Below, in pieces: positions 29,774-37,397 of a DNA stretch of 64,000 nt. The DNA is from a virus. The DNA lies in IMG/VR virus record IMGVR_UViG_3300017971_000001, positions 62,001 to 126,000 of that record. The stretch is one strand, 5' to 3'. How positions within the stretch are numbered: the stretch's first letter is position 1; the number at the start of each line of letters is the position of its first letter. Made by a program: the position numbers and the translations under genes. The notes below the pieces were generated by a model, which did not search any database, was not told the DNA's origin, and worked only from the letters and a program-made list of their open reading frames with translations.

Positions 29774-30051
29774 GCCTGACTCTGACCCTCGCCGGCGTCC
29801 ATGGGAGCCCGGTCTCCGTATTCGTCTTTGAACACGACCTTGTGGCCTTCGTGCTCGATCAGGAACCGGGCGACCAGGTCGACGTAGTTCCCCCAGCCGT
29901 TGCAGAATTCGTCCCAGCCCGCGTCAATCAAAGGTCGAAGGTGCGGAAGAAAGCGAGCGACCTCGCGGAACTGCTCTTCTCCGTGATTGATTCCGTCGGT
30001 CTCGTCCTGCTCGCCGCAATCGACGCACCACAAGTTCACGTAGCGACTCAC
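29770..30051 (-). CDS. Hypothetical protein with N-terminal CxxC, 93 residues
   Basis: MSRYVNLWCVDCGEQDETDG, then REVARFLPHLRPLIDAGWDE and YVDLVARFLIEHEGHKVVFK: a zinc-knuckle start with a helical body. No family. Confidence 0.6.
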   Translation of the reverse strand: MSRYVNLWCVDCGEQDETDGINHGEEQFREVARFLPHLRPLIDAGWDEFCNGWGNYVDLVARFLIEHEGHKVVFKDEYGDRAPMDAGEGQSQA

Positions 30052-30359
30052 CGAAGCTTCGCCTCGCGTTCGATCGCCTGGATCAACGTCTCCCTTGCCT
30101 CTACGTGCCGCGTGCAGCCCGTGCCAAACGTTTGCGCGACCGCCTTGCTCATGGCAGCGATCAACCGCTCCGATCGTGCGCGCTCTCGAAGGTAGTCCGA
30201 CTCCGCAGCCTTCACGATCCTCGTCGCTTCTTCGAACCGGCCTTGCGACTGGGCGTAGAAGCGATCCAGGTTGGCGCGCTGCTCGTTAACGATTTCCTCG
30301 AGACCGTCTCGCTGCTTTTCGACGAGCTTGATCTTCTCGAGTGCCTCTTCGAGGTTCAT
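30048..30359 (-). CDS. Coiled-coil hypothetical protein, 103 residues
   Basis: MNLEEALEKIKLVEKQRDGL continuing as charged helix; HVEARETLIQAIEREAKLR at the end. No motif. Confidence 0.6.
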   Translation of the reverse strand: MNLEEALEKIKLVEKQRDGLEEIVNEQRANLDRFYAQSQGRFEEATRIVKAAESDYLRERARSERLIAAMSKAVAQTFGTGCTRHVEARETLIQAIEREAKLR

Positions 30360-30472
30360 GGGCGATACGCCTCCTTGCCGTCTTCGTATCCGCAGCGGTA
30401 GCCGAGGCCGAAGAAGACGCCCGCGACCATGAACAACGCGATCATGCCGAAGACGTAGGGAAGCGCGGTCAC
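30356..30472 (-). CDS. Small membrane protein with G-x3-G tail, 38 residues
   Basis: GTG 30472 (GTGA). Membrane helix LPYVFGMIALFMVAGVFFGL, then GYRCGYEDGKEAYRP. The tail is a short version of the G(Y/F)xxG repeats in the next gene upstream. Confidence 0.6.
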   Translation of the reverse strand: MTALPYVFGMIALFMVAGVFFGLGYRCGYEDGKEAYRP

Positions 30473-30750
30473 GACGCTTCCTTCAGGCCGGCCGAGTAGC
30501 CGTCCTCGTAACCGTCGGCGAAGCCTTCGTTGCGGCCGCGGTTGAACGTCTCTTCGTCCGCTTCCTCTCGGCCGTCCTCGAACCCTCGTTCGTAACCGCA
30601 TTCGATCCCTCGAGTGAAGGCCTTGACGGCAATCAACTCAAGCTCGCGCTGCCGGGGCAGCAACTCGGCGTCGATTCCGAGCTCCTTGAGGAGGCGGGTG
30701 AAGGCCGGCTTGTAGCTCTGGCTCGTGGGGGGTTTCGCGTCGGTCGTCAT
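30469..30750 (-). CDS. Protein with G-x3-G repeats (Yae1-like pattern), 93 residues
   Basis: After a helical start (FTRLLKELGIDAELLPRQRE), residues about 50-90 carry repeated GYERGFEDGREE, NEGFADGYEDGYSAG units, the deca-GX3 pattern known from Yae1/Lto1-type proteins and many phage proteins. First gene of its transcription unit. Confidence 0.6.
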   Translation of the reverse strand: MTTDAKPPTSQSYKPAFTRLLKELGIDAELLPRQRELELIAVKAFTRGIECGYERGFEDGREEADEETFNRGRNEGFADGYEDGYSAGLKEAS

Positions 30751-30962
30751 GTGGCGCTCGTGTGGCTCGTGTGGGGTCGAAACGGGGCAAAATGGGAGGC
30801 CCCTTAGATTATGCGTAACTTACCGAAAATAAAGGACTTATGAGAGGCACATAATGGTGTTTAAGACGCTCCCCAGATATCCGAGAAGACTACCAGGGCG
30901 CCACGACACGGCGCGCTCACAGGGGGCTCAGCGAACGATCGCGCGGGAGCTCGTGGGGGGGG
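30751..30962 (-). promoter_or_regulatory. Intergenic gap, probable leftward promoter and possible terminator
   Basis: 212 bases between two leftward genes. The right part holds a GCGCC(N7)GGCGC hairpin near 30900-30917 (minus strand) after the stop of 30963-32471; the left part (about 30790-30860) is AT-rich with CATAAT on the minus strand, 40 bases before the gene at 30750. A + strand ORF here (30854-31084) has no support. Confidence 0.4.
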
Positions 30963-32471
30963 TTACCGACACCGAGGGTAGTGCCTCCAGCCCGCCTTGC
31001 CCTTGCGGGAGCAGGCGCGCTCCCCCGGAGGGATCCGCCCCTTGCAGTGAATGCAGCGAATGCCGTAGTTGCCGCCGAGCGTGATCACGTTGTGATCGTC
31101 TTCGGGCGCCCCGCCAACCTCCCGGACCAACTTGCCGACGTCGTCCATGGGCTCGGTGCCGAGCGTATTCGCCTCGCTGCTGCGAACAGCGTCGTACAGC
31201 TGATCGATCAGATCAACAGCAGCCTCGAAGGAAAGCGGCAGGCTGTAGTTCTCGCCGACCAGTCGAGCGACGCCCGCAGACGATTGCACCCTGATCTTTC
31301 CCGGCTGCACGACGAAGAACGAGCCGCGGGGAGTCTTGAACTCCCTGTCTTCGTTCGCGACCTTTTCCAGGTGCAGGTTTGCCGCGTGCAGCTGCTCCTG
31401 CAGCTTGACGATCTCCGCGTTCCGGGCCTCGACCTTAGCGCTCCACTCGAGCGCGGCGTCCGCCCACTCCTTCGCGCCGAGCTCGAGCTCGCTCTTCCAC
31501 TTCAGAGCCTGGCTCGCCCAGTGCTGCTCGTCCCTGACGTAGTCTTCCCGGATCTTCGCATTCTGAGAGAGCAGGCGGCGCACTTCGTCGACGTGCTTCT
31601 CGTTACTGGTCTCGTGACCAACGGCGCACAGCCGACGTTCGAGGGCCCGAGTGCGTTCAAGCTGCCACCGCTGATTCGCTACTGCGCGCTTCCTCTCGCG
31701 GTCCAGCTGCTTGAGGGCAGCGTCGCGGTCGCCGCGCGCCTCCTCGAGGAGCGCCTTGAACATGTCGCGGCGGGACTCGGCGTGAGCGAGCTTGGCCTTG
31801 AGATTTTCGATCTCGCTCTTGGGCTCTTCTCCGGCCAGCGCGGCAGCCAGAGCGTTCCAATCGTCCCCGATAGCGCGGACCATTTCGTCCCACTGATCCT
31901 CGTGAACGTACAGCTTCCGCGGCGTTCCGAGTCCCCGCCCCCGCTCCTCGAGCCAAGCGCCGATCTTGCGCTTTCCCGACGGAAAGGCCTCTTTGTGAAT
32001 TCCAGTCACGGCCGCGGGGCACCAGTCCGACCCCGGAAAGCGGCAGAGCAAGTGGTCGCCAATCGAAACGTCCTGAAGAGGCGGCGCGCCGCAACCGCGA
32101 ACGATCAGCGGGTTCTCCCACTGCTCTTGAGCGACGGAGGTCATGACATTGTCGAAGGAGCGGAGCTCGAAGCTCACGTCGGTGTATCCGTTCACGCGGA
32201 ACAGCTTCCACTGACCCAAGACGTTGTATTCGACGACGTCGCCGACCTTGACGTCTTCCCACTTCGGAGGCTCGATCCTCTTAGGAAGGAGAACGAACCT
32301 TTCCTCAGTCGAGTGCCACCGCTTCGACTTGTCGATCGGGTCGATCAGCGTCAGGTCGCTGTTCCGCACGGTGTCCACGACCGCGATCCGCCAGCTTCTC
32401 TCCTCGGTTCGATACTTGACCCGATCGCCCGCCTTCAGGTCCCTGCCCTTGACCGTGCTCATTTGACTCAT
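30963..32471 (-). CDS. Large protein with three SH3/KOW-like repeats and a coiled coil
   Basis: 502 residues from ATG 32471 (ATGA with mini-gene G3). Three N-terminal repeats of the type GDRVKYRTEERSWRIAVVDT, GDVVEYNVLGQWKLFRVNGY and GDHLLCRFPGSDWCPAAVTG look like tandem SH3/KOW barrels (about residues 10-180). Then a long coiled coil (about 215-400) and a C-terminal domain with CIHCKGRIPPGERACSRKGK. Largest gene of the leftward half. KOW-type repeats can bind RNA or protein; role unknown. Confidence 0.75.
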   Translation of the reverse strand: MSQMSTVKGRDLKAGDRVKYRTEERSWRIAVVDTVRNSDLTLIDPIDKSKRWHSTEERFVLLPKRIEPPKWEDVKVGDVVEYNVLGQWKLFRVNGYTDVSFELRSFDNVMTSVAQEQWENPLIVRGCGAPPLQDVSIGDHLLCRFPGSDWCPAAVTGIHKEAFPSGKRKIGAWLEERGRGLGTPRKLYVHEDQWDEMVRAIGDDWNALAAALAGEEPKSEIENLKAKLAHAESRRDMFKALLEEARGDRDAALKQLDRERKRAVANQRWQLERTRALERRLCAVGHETSNEKHVDEVRRLLSQNAKIREDYVRDEQHWASQALKWKSELELGAKEWADAALEWSAKVEARNAEIVKLQEQLHAANLHLEKVANEDREFKTPRGSFFVVQPGKIRVQSSAGVARLVGENYSLPLSFEAAVDLIDQLYDAVRSSEANTLGTEPMDDVGKLVREVGGAPEDDHNVITLGGNYGIRCIHCKGRIPPGERACSRKGKAGWRHYPRCR

Positions 32472-32665
32472 ACCCCGAATCCTCTCTCGAGGAACTGCCC
32501 GCGACCAAATTCGCGGCGTGTCCACCTGTTACCCCACCTGTCGGAAAACCTAACAACCGACAGCGACCCAAATCCAAAACGGAGACCCTCGCCGTAGCGA
32601 AAGCCTTGTCCGAACCCATTGGTCCGAACCCCCCAGCACGCCTGGTAACGCCGGCGCCTGATCAC
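32468..32665 (-). CDS. Mini-gene G3
   Basis: 65 residues from GTG. Starts MIRRRRYQACWGVRTNGFGQ, GFRYGEGLRFGFGSLSV; ends FGRGQFLERGFGV. Confidence 0.7.
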   Translation of the reverse strand: MIRRRRYQACWGVRTNGFGQGFRYGEGLRFGFGSLSVVRFSDRWGNRWTRREFGRGQFLERGFGV

Positions 32666-32847
32666 CGATTCCCGCCCGCAGCGCTGCCGACACCGACGCC
32701 GCATGCCTTGCCAAGTCCCCCCCGAGACGGAAGCGAGTTGCTGCCGCTGCCGGAGATCCTGCTCTGAGCGACTCCGAACCTCGCTCCGTTGCCAGCCGAG
32801 AACTCGACTGCGACCAAGGCCAGCCTCCTCCTCCGCGTTCTCTTCAT
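32662..32847 (-). CDS. Mini-gene G2
   Basis: 61 residues from ATG. Starts MKRTRRRRLALVAVEFSAGN; then ISGSGSNSLPSRGGLGKACG, VGVGSAAGGNR. Confidence 0.7.
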   Translation of the reverse strand: MKRTRRRRLALVAVEFSAGNGARFGVAQSRISGSGSNSLPSRGGLGKACGVGVGSAAGGNR

Positions 32848-33005
32848 GCGTCCTCGAAGTGCCGAATGACGAAGTGGAATCCGAGGACCCCGAAGAGGAA
32901 GCCGAACGATCGGACCGAGGCCGGAAGCACGCAGAGCATGAGCACGCACCACCAGGCTCCGATCGTGCAGATCGTGTTCACCGCTTGTTTCTGCTGAGCG
33001 GTCAC
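32844..33005 (-). CDS. Small membrane protein, 53 residues
   Basis: GTG 33005 overlaps the stop of G1; its TGA overlaps the ATG of G2. Two hydrophobic stretches (ICTIGAWWCVLMLCVLPA; FGFLFGVLGFHFVI) suggest a hairpin of two membrane helices. Confidence 0.6.
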   Translation of the reverse strand: MTAQQKQAVNTICTIGAWWCVLMLCVLPASVRSFGFLFGVLGFHFVIRHFEDA

Positions 33006-33232
33006 GGCGAAGACCACTGCGACGAGAATTGACGGTGAACAAGGCCGCCGCCGTCGCGATAACGAAAGCTCGTGATCCCCAGGGTCCGGTACATGCCCCT
33101 GCCTCGAATGCGCGGGAAGGCCAGCTTGGCGAAGCGCCGCCCTCCAGAAGAAAAGTTGAGTCCAGATCCAATCCTCCGCCGGTGGTCCAGGGAGTACCAG
33201 AAGAAAAGCATTCGGCGCCGCCTCCTCAGCAT
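33002..33232 (-). CDS. Mini-gene G1
   Basis: 76 residues. Junction ATGCTGA as at C1: ATG 33232 or CTG 33229. Starts MLRRRRRMLFFWYSLDHRRR; core IGSGLNFSSGGRRF and GRGMYRTLGITSFRYRDGGG. Confidence 0.65.
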   Translation of the reverse strand: MLRRRRRMLFFWYSLDHRRRIGSGLNFSSGGRRFAKLAFPRIRGRGMYRTLGITSFRYRDGGGLVHRQFSSQWSSP

Positions 33233-33693
33233 TCGTCGAACGCGAATCCTCGCTCGGCTGCCCGCGCGCAGCGATCGCACTGGTAGCCGCGCTCGAGGTC
33301 CTGTCCCGTCAGGACGCCAGGGTCCTTGCACGTCGGGCAGGCGTAGACCCGCGGATTGCCGGGCCCTGCAGCACGAAGCGCCGATTCGCTGCCCGGGTCC
33401 GCAAACTCGCAGCGGTCGGCCGTGTAGTGGTTATAGGCGAGCGCGTTGTAGCAGGCCCAGCAGACCGCCTGCTCCATGAAGACGGTCACGGGCTCCTGAA
33501 CCTTGCAGCCGTAGCACCCGCCGTCGCCGAGCTCCTCGCCCGCGAAGCACTCGGGGCACTCCTCGAGCCGGATCGAATAGAGCCGGCCGCAGGCAGAGCA
33601 CTGGCTCAGCCCGCCCTCGGTAAGGGACTCGCTGTAGCCGGCGTCGTGAGCCGAGCGAAGATCGCCGGCGTCTTCGTTGTCGTAGTAGCTCAC
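33226..33693 (-). CDS. Multi-zinc-ribbon protein, 155 residues
   Basis: Six Cys pairs: CSACGRLYS, CPECFAGEE, CYGC, CWACYNA, CPTCKDPG and CDRCARAAE, spaced for at least three ribbons. The acidic N-terminus (MSYYDNEDAGDLRSAHDAGY) has no clear fold. Adaptor or nucleic-acid-binding role likely. Confidence 0.7.
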   Translation of the reverse strand: MSYYDNEDAGDLRSAHDAGYSESLTEGGLSQCSACGRLYSIRLEECPECFAGEELGDGGCYGCKVQEPVTVFMEQAVCWACYNALAYNHYTADRCEFADPGSESALRAAGPGNPRVYACPTCKDPGVLTGQDLERGYQCDRCARAAERGFAFDEC

Positions 33694-33956
33694 TCTTCTT
33701 CTTCCGTGGGAACCATGAACAGCACCTGACTCTTGTTCAGGACGAAGTTGGTCCCCCCCTCGAGGGTCGTGACGTTGTCTCGCTGCCCGCGGCTGCTGTG
33801 CGTCAGGAGCGGCTCGAAGACCCCGTGCATGCCGTTCGTCCGATTCGTCGTCTCCAGGACCTGGACCTCAAGGAATCCCGAAAACTCCTTGCTGTCCCAG
33901 ACCTCCATGAGCCCGCAGAACTGAATGTGATCCCAGTTCAAAAGCTTGACGCGCAT
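33690..33956 (-). CDS. Hypothetical protein, 88 residues
   Basis: Beta-rich (MRVKLLNWDHIQFCGLMEVW; FSGFLEVQVLETTNRTNGMH). Small sandwich-type fold plausible. Stop coupled to the next gene. Confidence 0.6.
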   Translation of the reverse strand: MRVKLLNWDHIQFCGLMEVWDSKEFSGFLEVQVLETTNRTNGMHGVFEPLLTHSSRGQRDNVTTLEGGTNFVLNKSQVLFMVPTEEEE

Positions 33957-34138
33957 TATTCGACTCCCTCTTCGTCGAGTTGCTTGATCGTGAGATTGAG
34001 AATGGCGCTGGATCTCGTCCAGTTGCCGCCGGGGTTCTCTGCCCTCAGACGCTCGAGATAGCGGTCGATCCGATCCGCGAGCTCGGGAGAGCAGCGAAAG
34101 CTACAGACGACCCGCTTGCCGTCCTCGTCTTCGCTCAT
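33956..34138 (-). CDS. Ribbon-helix-helix-like regulator
   Basis: 60 residues. RVVCSFRCSPELADRIDRYL followed by a helix and NWTRSSAILNLTIKQLDEEG has the strand-helix-helix pattern of Arc/MetJ-type repressors (polar strand, then ELADRIDRYLERLR and TRSSAILNLTIKQL). First gene of the leftward unit, directly beside the divergent promoters, so it may regulate them. Assignment from pattern only. Confidence 0.65.
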   Translation of the reverse strand: MSEDEDGKRVVCSFRCSPELADRIDRYLERLRAENPGGNWTRSSAILNLTIKQLDEEGVE

Positions 34139-34205
34139 TTTCGAATTCCTTTGCGTTTACCTGATCCGCCAAAGAGGACCGCACCCCTTGCGATCACGAG
34201 AGATA

Positions 34206-34234
34206 TGTATACACGAAGAATCTCTTGTAGACAA
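34206..34234 (-). promoter_or_regulatory. Leftward sigma70-like promoter
   Basis: On the minus strand TTGTCT (34234-34229), a 17-base spacer and TATACA (34211-34206). Good match to -35/-10 with ideal spacing, about 70 bases before the regulator gene at 34138. Probably drives much of the leftward half. Confidence 0.65.
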
Positions 34235-34254
34235 CGTCAGACTTCGCTGATATT
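34225..34254 (+). promoter_or_regulatory. Rightward promoter overlapping the leftward one
   Basis: TTGTAG (34225-34230), 18 bases, GATATT (34249-34254), about 90 bases before ATG 34347. The -35 boxes of the two promoters overlap, so use of one may exclude the other. Confidence 0.45.
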
Positions 34255-34346
34255 GTTCTGCCTCGCAAGTCAAGGGGCGTCGTGTCCGGCTCCGGTGTGG
34301 TGTCGATCCTTCGCCCTCTTTCAAACGCTCAAGCAAGGAGAAAGCA

Positions 34347-34748
34347 ATGAGCGACAAGCGGATTCGGGAACTGGAAAAGGCCGCGGCCGGCGGCGATACG
34401 GACGCGGCGGCTGAGCTCGAGCGCGTGCGCAGCAGGTCCTTCCAGGACCCCATGACGGCCTACTTCTCCAAGTTCATTGGGAAGGAGATCTATATCGAGG
34501 GAGCTCGCATGAACTACCTCGGCAAGCTCCTCGGCGTCGCCCAGGCGCCCGACGGCCAGCCGACCGGCCTGCTCATGTCGCCGATCCAGCGCGTCGGTGA
34601 CTGGAGCCGCACCGGCCCCGACCACGAGCACGTCATGGAAATGCCCTCGAGCGAGGAGCTCCCCGGGCTGATCCCGACGGCCGCGATCGACCAGTTCAGC
34701 GAGGCTCCGAAGGGCTGGCTGCGCCCCGTCGAGAACAACTTCGGCTAG
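34347..34748 (+). CDS. Hypothetical protein with LEKAA motif, 133 residues
   Basis: AAGGAG six to seven bases upstream of ATG. N-terminal DKRIRELEKAAAGGDTDAAA belongs with the proteins at 23532 and 62163. The body (FIGKEIYIEGARMNYLGKLL, then PIQRVGDWSRTG) suggests a small Sm-like or beta-barrel domain. First rightward gene; followed by a strong terminator, so it may be expressed alone. Confidence 0.7.
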   Translation: MSDKRIRELEKAAAGGDTDAAAELERVRSRSFQDPMTAYFSKFIGKEIYIEGARMNYLGKLLGVAQAPDGQPTGLLMSPIQRVGDWSRTGPDHEHVMEMPSSEELPGLIPTAAIDQFSEAPKGWLRPVENNFG

Positions 34749-34788
34749 GCCGAGAACACAGCTTCGGTTGTCCCCCGAGGTGTCCCCT

Positions 34789-34838
34789 GAAGCGCCCGCC
34801 GGCCACGCTCCCCCTCGTGCCGGCGGGCGCTTCTCTTT
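34789..34838 (+). terminator. Rho-independent terminator or attenuator
   Basis: 15-base perfect arms (34789-34803 and 34819-34833) around a 15-base loop, followed by TCTTT. It separates the gene at 34347-34748 from block H, which has no evident promoter of its own; readthrough could set block H expression. Confidence 0.8.
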
Positions 34839-34850
34839 AGAAGGTATCGC

Positions 34851-35078
34851 ATGAATCGCCGACGCAGGAACAATGCCGCCTTCGATTTCTCGCCTAAGAA
34901 TTGGCGCTGGTGTGAAGGTCTAGGCTGGGGGCTCGGACGGTCGCTGGGATCCGGAGTGAATGATTCGCGGGGAGTCGGGCAAGGATTCGCTGCATTCGAC
35001 AAACTCGAGTTCGACTACTGGCGCTGGGAGTCCATGTCCGACGAGTGTCTGGCCGGCTTTCTTGAAAGCGTTGAGTGA
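34851..35078 (+). CDS. Mini-gene H1
   Basis: 75 residues; AGAAGG precedes ATG. Starts MNRRRRNNAAFDFSPKNWRW; core CEGLGWGLGRSLGSGVNDSR, GVGQGF; acidic end SDECLAGFLESVE. Shares core and acidic end with H4. Confidence 0.75.
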   Translation: MNRRRRNNAAFDFSPKNWRWCEGLGWGLGRSLGSGVNDSRGVGQGFAAFDKLEFDYWRWESMSDECLAGFLESVE

Positions 35079-35293
35079 CCCGACGCAGAAGACGAATGAT
35101 CTACTACAGCAGCGGAGTCGGCCTTATGTCCCCGCGCCGGCGAGGTGAAGGTGAACCCTGCGGCGCCGGCCTCGGCCTCGGCAGAGGAAGAGCTCTTCTT
35201 CAGGGCGGGTACGCACTCTTGCTGTTTCCACACCGACCTGAGAGCGGCTGGGGGTTGGGTGCCGACTGCGGCTGGGGTGTGGAGTATCTGTGA
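35075..35293 (+). CDS. Mini-gene H2
   Basis: 72 residues from GTG. Starts MTRRRRRMIYYSSGVGLMSP; GAGLGLGRGRALLQGG, ending ESGWGLGADCGWGVEYL. Paralogue of H8. Confidence 0.75.
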   Translation: MTRRRRRMIYYSSGVGLMSPRRRGEGEPCGAGLGLGRGRALLQGGYALLLFPHRPESGWGLGADCGWGVEYL

Positions 35294-35448
35294 GGCGACG
35301 CAGGCGCGCTTATGGACGGGTTTTTAGCACCTGGCTCGGAATCGGACAGACCAGGTTCGCAGGATCTGCTCAACGCCTGGCCGTTGGGATCGGCCGGAGT
35401 GAATACATAGGGCACGGCATGGGAATCGGAATCGGGAGGGGGTCATGA
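35290..35448 (+). CDS. Mini-gene H3
   Basis: 52 residues from GTG. Starts MRRRRRAYGRVFSTWLGIGQ; ends IGHGMGIGIGRGS, an almost pure Gly-x repeat. Confidence 0.7.
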   Translation: MRRRRRAYGRVFSTWLGIGQTRFAGSAQRLAVGIGRSEYIGHGMGIGIGRGS

Positions 35449-35708
35449 AGCGAATCAGGCGACGCGGCGGCCTCTCGATCGACTTCTCGCCCAAGCGCCC
35501 GCTGGATTGTGAAGGGTGGGGCGTAAAGAGAGCGCTCGGCGCAGGGTCGGCCAGCGTCCGCGGAGTCGGTCTCATGGTCGCTGACTTCGGTTGCATTGAG
35601 TCGCTTGGGCCCTCTGTTCTTGGAGATAACTTCGAATGGCTTGGCTGGGAAGGGCTCTCAGACGAAGTGCTCCAAGCAGAGATCGAATCACTGGAGGAAT
35701 CCACTTGA
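35445..35708 (+). CDS. Mini-gene H4
   Basis: 87 residues from ATG. Starts MKRIRRRGGLSIDFSPKRPL; DCEGWGVKRALGAGSASVRG, then EGLSDEVLQAEIESLEEST. DFSPK and the acidic C-terminus match H1. Confidence 0.75.
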   Translation: MKRIRRRGGLSIDFSPKRPLDCEGWGVKRALGAGSASVRGVGLMVADFGCIESLGPSVLGDNFEWLGWEGLSDEVLQAEIESLEEST

Positions 35709-35857
35709 GGCGGATCCGCCATGCAAGGCTTATCGGGCAGACTGGTATCGGCGTCGACTTCGGCGTGGGGACGGGCGTCGAGGACTGGCAGGAGCTCCAA
35801 ATTGGAGTCGGGGCCGGGATCTACCATTGGTGCTCCTGGCTCAGGTGGACCCAATGA
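35705..35857 (+). CDS. Mini-gene H5
   Basis: 50 residues from TTG. Starts MRRIRHARLIGQTGIGVDFG, VGTGVEDWQELQIGVGAGIY. Confidence 0.7.
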   Translation: MRRIRHARLIGQTGIGVDFGVGTGVEDWQELQIGVGAGIYHWCSWLRWTQ

Positions 35858-36012
35858 AGCGAAGGAGGCGAGTCTTTTTCTTGAACACCCGGCTCGCAGG
35901 GCAGTGGAGGAGAGTCGGCGCTGGCTGTGCGAGCCTCTTCGGCAGCGGGACGCCAGGTCGGTATCAAGTCGTGCGTGGCTGGGGCCTCGGCTATGCAGAC
36001 GGTTCGAGGTAG
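35854..36012 (+). CDS. Mini-gene H6
   Basis: 52 residues from ATG. Starts MKRRRRVFFLNTRLAGQWRR; VGAGCASLFGSGT, GWGLGYADGSR. Stop TAG. Confidence 0.7.
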   Translation: MKRRRRVFFLNTRLAGQWRRVGAGCASLFGSGTPGRYQVVRGWGLGYADGSR

Positions 36013-36014
36013 TC

Positions 36015-36155
36015 ATGACCAGACGGCGAAGAAGAAACGTTGGCCAAGTTGGCTGGGGGTTAGAGATCGCAGAAGGGATAGGGACGGGAGAATTCCCGCC
36101 TAATTATTCATGCGGGAGAGGACTCGACTTCGAGCATGGCTACTTCCTCCTCTAG
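36015..36155 (+). CDS. Mini-gene H7
   Basis: 46 residues, the shortest member; ATG follows the TAG of H6 by two bases. Starts MTRRRRRNVGQVGWGLEIAE; GIGTGEF, then GRGLDFEHGYFLL. Confidence 0.7.
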   Translation: MTRRRRRNVGQVGWGLEIAEGIGTGEFPPNYSCGRGLDFEHGYFLL

Positions 36156-36190
36156 GCGGGGCCGGGTTTCTTCCGAGGAGCGCAACTGTA

Positions 36191-36382
36191 ATGCGTCGGC
36201 GAAGAAGGCGGGTTGTCTACTATGCAGGCGCGTCGGGCTGCATGATCGTGACCGGAAGGGCAGAGGCAAGGCCGAGAGGGTCCGGCCTTGGCTTCAATCG
36301 ATCTCCGCCCCAGCAAGGACAGCTAACGAGCGGGGGCTGGGGACTGAATGCCGACTGCGGCTGGGGACTGGAGTACCCATGA
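36191..36382 (+). CDS. Mini-gene H8
   Basis: 63 residues from ATG after a 35-base gap with GAGGAG. Starts MRRRRRRVVYYAGASGCMIV; ends GGWGLNADCGWGLEYP, nearly the same as H2. Confidence 0.7.
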   Translation: MRRRRRRVVYYAGASGCMIVTGRAEARPRGSGLGFNRSPPQQGQLTSGGWGLNADCGWGLEYP

Positions 36383-36591
36383 GTATCAAGAAAGCCAGAC
36401 TCGATCACGCGGCGCGGAACGATCACAGTTGCTGCACCCGGCTTCCGGGCGAGAACTTCCACACAGAAGAGTGCCCGGTCTGCGGACGGCTCATGCTGGT
36501 CAGCAGGGCGCTCGTCTTCAAGTGCATGGGGATTGGGTTCTTCCTCGGCGCGTTCGCGGGCAGCGCGGTCATGGAATGGGCGACTTCGTGA
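36379..36591 (+). CDS. Zinc-knuckle membrane protein, 70 residues
   Basis: Not a family member but coupled on both sides (ATGA, GTGA). HTEECPVCGRLMLVSRALVF, then a C-terminal membrane helix (GIGFFLGAFAGSAVMEWA). An ordinary gene carried inside the mini-gene chain. Confidence 0.65.
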   Translation: MSIKKARLDHAARNDHSCCTRLPGENFHTEECPVCGRLMLVSRALVFKCMGIGFFLGAFAGSAVMEWATS

Positions 36592-36767
36592 CCCGAAGAA
36601 GGAGGAGGCTTATCAGCAGCGCGGCTGGCTGGTGTTGCGGAGAATTCTGCAAGCCGTTCGGCGTCGGTGTCTACACGGACATTGGAGTCGGGGCGACTAC
36701 GGACGCGGTCGGTCGAGGAACTCGATCCGCATACGGTCACGGACAGCGCAGAAAGGGCTGGTCGTGA
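36588..36767 (+). CDS. Mini-gene H9
   Basis: 59 residues from GTG. Starts MTRRRRRLISSAAGWCCGEF; GVGVYTDIGVGATTDAVGRG. Confidence 0.7.
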   Translation: MTRRRRRLISSAAGWCCGEFCKPFGVGVYTDIGVGATTDAVGRGTRSAYGHGQRRKGWS

Positions 36768-36952
36768 AGCGGCGTCGGCGCATGATCAGCTGCTACAAGA
36801 TCTCAGAGCGAGGGCTCGATCGGTTCAACGGGGCGGTCAGGCACCGAAAAGGTGAGTGGGGTGGGCTGCGGTCTGCAGTAACCGCGTTCGGAAGGCTGTC
36901 GATCGTAGGCATGGGGTTCGGCCTCGGTCGAAGGAACGGATTTTTTTGGTAA
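36764..36952 (+). CDS. Mini-gene H10
   Basis: 62 residues from GTG. Starts MKRRRRMISCYKISERGLDR; ends IVGMGFGLGRRNGFFW. Stop TAA within TGGTAAGGCG. Confidence 0.7.
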   Translation: MKRRRRMISCYKISERGLDRFNGAVRHRKGEWGGLRSAVTAFGRLSIVGMGFGLGRRNGFFW

Positions 36953-37152
36953 GGCGAAGGAGACACTCGAGGGGTGAATGGAGATCTCGCGGAAGGGGGC
37001 TCGGACGCTACTCGATCCAGGGTCGGTGGCGTTTCTACTACCCGCCCATTTACCCCTACCGCGCCCTCCCCAGGGGAGTCGAAATCGCCGCAGCCGTTGG
37101 CTGGGGCGCGGGTCACGCCAATGGATACGGTGGACGCAGGCGGTCGCATTGA
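36946..37152 (+). CDS. Mini-gene H11
   Basis: 68 residues from TTG overlapping TGGTAA. Starts MVRRRRHSRGEWRSRGRGLG; IYPYRALPRGVEIAAAVGWG, then AGHANGYGG. Confidence 0.65.
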   Translation: MVRRRRHSRGEWRSRGRGLGRYSIQGRWRFYYPPIYPYRALPRGVEIAAAVGWGAGHANGYGGRRRSH

Positions 37153-37397
37153 AGAGGAAGAGGCACAACCGATCGCTTGGATTCTACCTCGGGTCGTCTG
37201 GGGCCGGCGGTCCACGCCACAGACGGCGCCGCCCGAAGGGCCGAGTCTACGGAGCCGGTTTCAGAATCTCCATTGCGTGGGGCAGTCTGGGAGGCGCTCC
37301 CTGCGTAGTGTCCGGAGGGCTCGGTTACTCGGTCGGCACCGCAGGAAACAGGCACCCTTCCTGCGAATTTGGGTTCGGTTTGAACTGCTTGTCATGA
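37149..37397 (+). CDS. Mini-gene H12
   Basis: 82 residues from TTG. Starts MKRKRHNRSLGFYLGSSGAG, an internal Arg run (RHRRRRPKG), then GGLGYSVGTAGN and FGFGLNCLS. Confidence 0.7.
   Translation: MKRKRHNRSLGFYLGSSGAGGPRHRRRRPKGRVYGAGFRISIAWGSLGGAPCVVSGGLGYSVGTAGNRHPSCEFGFGLNCLS

Larger units (their letters stand above)
32468..33232 (-). other. Block G: 3 Arg4-Gly mini-genes around one membrane peptide gene
   Basis: G1, an ordinary membrane peptide gene (32844-33005), G2 and G3 are joined by overlaps throughout and lead into 30963-32471. Confidence 0.75.

Noticed and set aside
30981-32597. A 538-codon rightward ORF
   Set aside because: Antisense to the SH3/coiled-coil gene; Leu/Ala/Arg-biased, with no domain or start signal.
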